A DNA stretch of 64,000 bases. Source: Cladocopium goreaui. Lineage: Eukaryota > Sar > Dinophyceae > Suessiales > Symbiodiniaceae. Position 1 is the stretch's first letter, and every line of letters begins with the position of its first letter. The translations under genes were made by a program, and so were the position numbers. This document shows positions 61,701 through 64,000 of the stretch, piece after piece. The notes under the pieces are model-generated. The model was not told the DNA's origin and did not search any database. It was given only the letters and a program-made list of their open reading frames with translations. The stretch spans positions 62,001 through 126,000 of the forward strand of contig CAMXCT020000376.1 of the NCBI GenBank assembly GCA_947184155.2, given 5' to 3'.

Positions 61701-64000
61701 TCCTGGGCCATTGCAACCTGGTAGAGTCACTCCAGGATCATGGAAGGCAGCAGGACCCTTGCCTGTTGGCCGGGTTGTGGCGGGGGATCCAATCAGTTTT
61801 GAGGAAGTGGACAAAGCTCCACTAGCCCAGGAAATGGAGATTGAAAAAGAGAAGGAGAAAGAAAAGGAGAAGGAAATTGGGAAAGCCACATCGATGGAAA
61901 TGGAAACAGCCGTGGAGAAGGACATCATCATGGAGAAAGCCACATCGATGGAAATGGAACCAGCTGTGGAGAAGGACATCATCATGGAGAAAGCTACATC
62001 GATGGAAATGGAACCAGCTGTGGAGAAGGACAACATGGAGAAAGCCACATCGATGGAAATGGAATCAGCCGTGGAGAAGGACATGGAGACAGCCACATCG
62101 ATGGAAATGGAAACAGTTGTGGAGAAGGAACTGGAGACGGCCACGGAGAGTGAGGAGAACATTGACCAGGCGACGGGCCTCAGAGCGAAGTCAGCTGCTG
62201 CCCAGGCACCAGTCTCGCTGCGAAGATTTCAGCGTGGTGTCGGGGAATCGGATGCAGCTGGCTTCTTCATCCCGATCAACTACGGGATCAATTGGCAGGC
62301 GGTGAGGGAGTCTCGGTTAACCAGAGCTGGATCTGGGACGATGGATACACCGACTCCAAACCATGACGATCCATCACCGCTGGAGTCATCAGACTGGAGG
62401 CCAAGTGGATATGTGCCGACTCGGGCACCTCTGTCCGATACGTCGCCTGCGAAGTAGGAAAAAAGAGATGTGCTGATTGGCCCCATGTCAAGCTGATTGG
62501 AATTTGGATGTTGTTGTGACTTTGCAACTTGACACAGCCTTGCCTTGCATGTTGTGATGTCATTGAAATTAGTTTTGTTTCCATTGCGCTGAAAACCATG
62601 CTTTGCAGGACCAAGCCGATGCTGCTGAACCGCCATCTCCTGCGCTGCTGCAGTTTTGGTCGAAGTTCAAGGTGCCTGCAGCTGTGCCAGTGGCGACACC
62701 ACCAAGGGCCAGGAGCACTGATGCTGTTGGAGTTGACACAGTGGCTTCGACATTGCCGGATGTGGAGTCGTACCATCCGGACAACCAACTAGGATTGGTA
62801 TCGTCGCCAAGCCCGTCTCCTTCTCCTCTCATGGTGAGGTCCAGTGGCCCAGCACAGCAGAACCAGATCCTCCCTTGCATGGCCGAGCACCAGCAGAAGC
62901 AGCTCCTTCCTTACCTCCTTCGACTCCTGTCCGAGGCAGTGAGGTGAGTGGCACTCCCAGTGGTCCGGTTGCTCTAGCTTTGACAAGGGCGACCACAGTG
63001 GATCTTCTTTCTCCCAGTGCACCACCTGGTTCCGTAGCTTCGCAGAAACTGGAAGATGTGGATGCAGCAGTACAGAACTCAGTACTGGAACCACAATCAT
63101 TATGAAGGAAAACATCATTGTTCTGTTTTTTTTCTTTTAGGCAAGGCGTCGCCGTGCAGCGAAAGCCATGTTTCATCGCTCCATGCGCAGTTTCTAGTCT
63201 GCAGTCTGCAGCATTCAGCATTTTGTTTTGGTTTGGATATATCCTCAACTCCTCAACTGTTTGATCGCTGCTAAGGTCCCAATTGTCCCGAGGCAGTGAA
63301 GAAGAAGCTGAAGGAGGTGCAGGAGAGCAACTTGGTTTATGATGGTTTACACATACCGTTTTATATATATATATAATATATATATATATACACTGTCCTG
63401 AATATCAAGTTCCCTTTAAACAAACATGATTGTGTGACAACATCCCTGCATTGTGACCTAGGTGCCAAGGGAACCAACAGTTGGGAATGGGAGAAGCTCT
63501 ATGACCAGTTTACCGCATGCGGAGGGGATTGGTTGAAGTCTGAGTTGGTCTTGGAAGCAAAGGATTCCAAGGAGACTTCCAAGTTTGGCCGATGGAAGAC
63601 TATGTCCAAGTTGGTTACTCATCTCAAACCCAGAGGATCCATGTATGGAATATTTACCTACACCGACTCCTAAAGTAATTTAAAATAATCCCAATGTAGG
63701 TAAATATTCCATACATGGATCCTTAGGGAAATTTAAACAATTCAATTAATTAATTATGATGTGTACATGAGTATTATCACCCTTGATGTAAGGAACTTCT
63801 GGAGCGCTACAAAGACTCCGACTTGGTTGATGATCTCATCCAGCGCAAGACTGACCAGAAGATGTACCAAGCGGATGAAAATTTCCCGACCCGGGAGGTG
63901 GAACCTGTATGCATTTGTAGTTGTTGTCAACATTGGCATTTATATTCTTGTGACAAAACATTATCATGTTTAAACACACATTATCTCCATAAACATCCTG
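58713..64000 (+). CDS. Multi-exon repeat-containing gene, runs off the right edge
   Basis: Exons 58713-58833 (VGPLDDLPDGPVPPVPFDWR, QLEPLRWMLLDAVRE) and 59409-59527 (ICEELVQTALNAAGLRRAKF, ALPKRKKDAVTK) join in phase. Short acidic exons follow (60.35, 60.47, 60.7, 60.91 kb). Then come 61049-~61290 (repeats of AAPMPAAMVADASTP), ~61560-62457 (PKVVPPPAKAVLAKAVPRIV, six KATSMEMEPAVEKD-like repeats, ending SDTSPAK), ~62609-62830 (DQADAAEPPSPALLQFWSKF), ~62860-63105, 63142-63190 (ARRRRAAKAMFHRSMR), 63292-63333 (AVKKKLKEVQESNL), ~63461-63610 (WEWEKLYDQFTACGGDWLKS, SKFGRWKTMSKL) and ~63793-63907 (ELLERYKDSDLVDDLIQRKT, MYQADENFPTREVEP). The charged, helical end recalls the 19.5-21.5 kb protein in style. 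No catalytic domain recognised. TAG at 62455 may be bypassed by splicing. Confidence 0.55.
59042..59180. repeat. 11-bp repeat GGACCGTTACG, two clusters
   Basis: Three to four units at 59040-59075 and four at 59138-59180, with ~60 bp of unrelated sequence between. Both lie in the first intron of the right-hand gene. Confidence 0.85.
59717..59814. mobile_element. MITE family E, copy 3
   Basis: CTAAGGATCCATGTGTGGAA left arm; CATACATGGATCCTCTGGG right arm. Close to copy 1 throughout, including TTAAATTACTTTAGGGGTC in the centre. Confidence 0.85.
59930..59985. repeat. Short hairpin family D, copy 6
   Basis: AATTACTCGGCCAAGGATAC left arm, GTATCCGCAGCTGAGTAAT right arm. Inverted relative to copies 1-3. 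Confidence 0.85.
60012..60070. repeat. Short hairpin family D, copy 7
   Basis: AATTACTCGACCAAGGATAC left arm, GTATCCACAGTTGAGTAAT right arm. Only 26 bp from copy 6. Confidence 0.85.
61880..62150 (+). repeat. ~51-60 bp coding repeats (ATSMEMExxVEKD)
   Basis: Five to six units of CCACATCGATGGAAATGGAA followed by a variable CAGCTGTGGAGAAGGACAT segment. Lengths differ by multiples of three (presence or absence of ATCATC), keeping the frame. Part of the right-hand gene. Confidence 0.85.
63629..63728. mobile_element. MITE family E, copy 4
   Basis: CCCAGAGGATCCATGTATGG left arm, CCATACATGGATCCTTAGGG right arm. The centre is inverted relative to copies 1 and 3. It begins ~20 bp after the SKFGRWKTMSKL exon. 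Confidence 0.85.

Overview
This 64 kb window looks like nuclear DNA of a dinoflagellate, most likely a Symbiodiniaceae-type alga. The genes are broken into many short exons. Donors are GT with some apparent GC or GA, and acceptors are often AG followed by G. Nearly all readable host coding sequence lies on the + strand. One gene carries a plastid leader of the peridinin-alga type (hydrophobic signal followed by FVPSP). Introns and spacers are packed with short fold-back elements and TA microsatellites. No rRNA, tRNA, CRISPR array, LTR element or prokaryotic signal was recognised.

Layout: 1-8 kb is repeat-rich spacer. 8.0-11.3 kb encodes a very acidic protein with ~89-residue tandem repeats. 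11.7-14.9 kb holds exons of a protein with a PPCASW motif (cytosine-methyltransferase-like, tentative). 15.5-19.2 kb holds a lysine-rich protein with ~91-residue tandem repeats. 19.5-21.5 kb is a coiled-coil-like protein whose exon phases join well. 21.8-25.4 kb is a multi-exon protein of a multicopy dinoflagellate type (HQDDGEAHRRR motif). 27.5-29.4 kb has a few exons of an unknown gene. 31.2-33.9 kb is a three-exon gene for a 114-residue, probably thylakoid, membrane protein. 34.7-39.8 kb has exons of a probable membrane protein. 42-56 kb is a long gene with ELFSG and LPCGSW motifs. 58.7 kb to the right edge is another multi-exon repeat-containing gene.

The headline is a 7.7 kb DNA transposon at 42,674-50,412 inside an intron of the 42-56 kb gene. 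Its genes run on the - strand, opposite to the host gene. It has a transposase of the Kyakuja-Dileera-Zisupton (KDZ) type: DGN, DDACH and CE-F-TWL catalytic motifs, zinc-binding cysteines and a chromodomain-like segment. A second multi-exon gene lies downstream on the same strand. The ends are imperfect 12-bp inverted repeats (10/12) with a CAAATTTA target duplication. Just inside each end is a minisatellite of 8-bp units CTGRTCCG, in direct orientation, about 41 units on each side. The insertion appears to have hit the 3' splice site of the host intron, so the target duplication carries a copy of the acceptor AG at both ends.

Exon coordinates come from reading frame, splice-site motifs and phase by eye. 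They are approximate unless phase agreement is stated. Family names rest on remembered motifs, not on a search.
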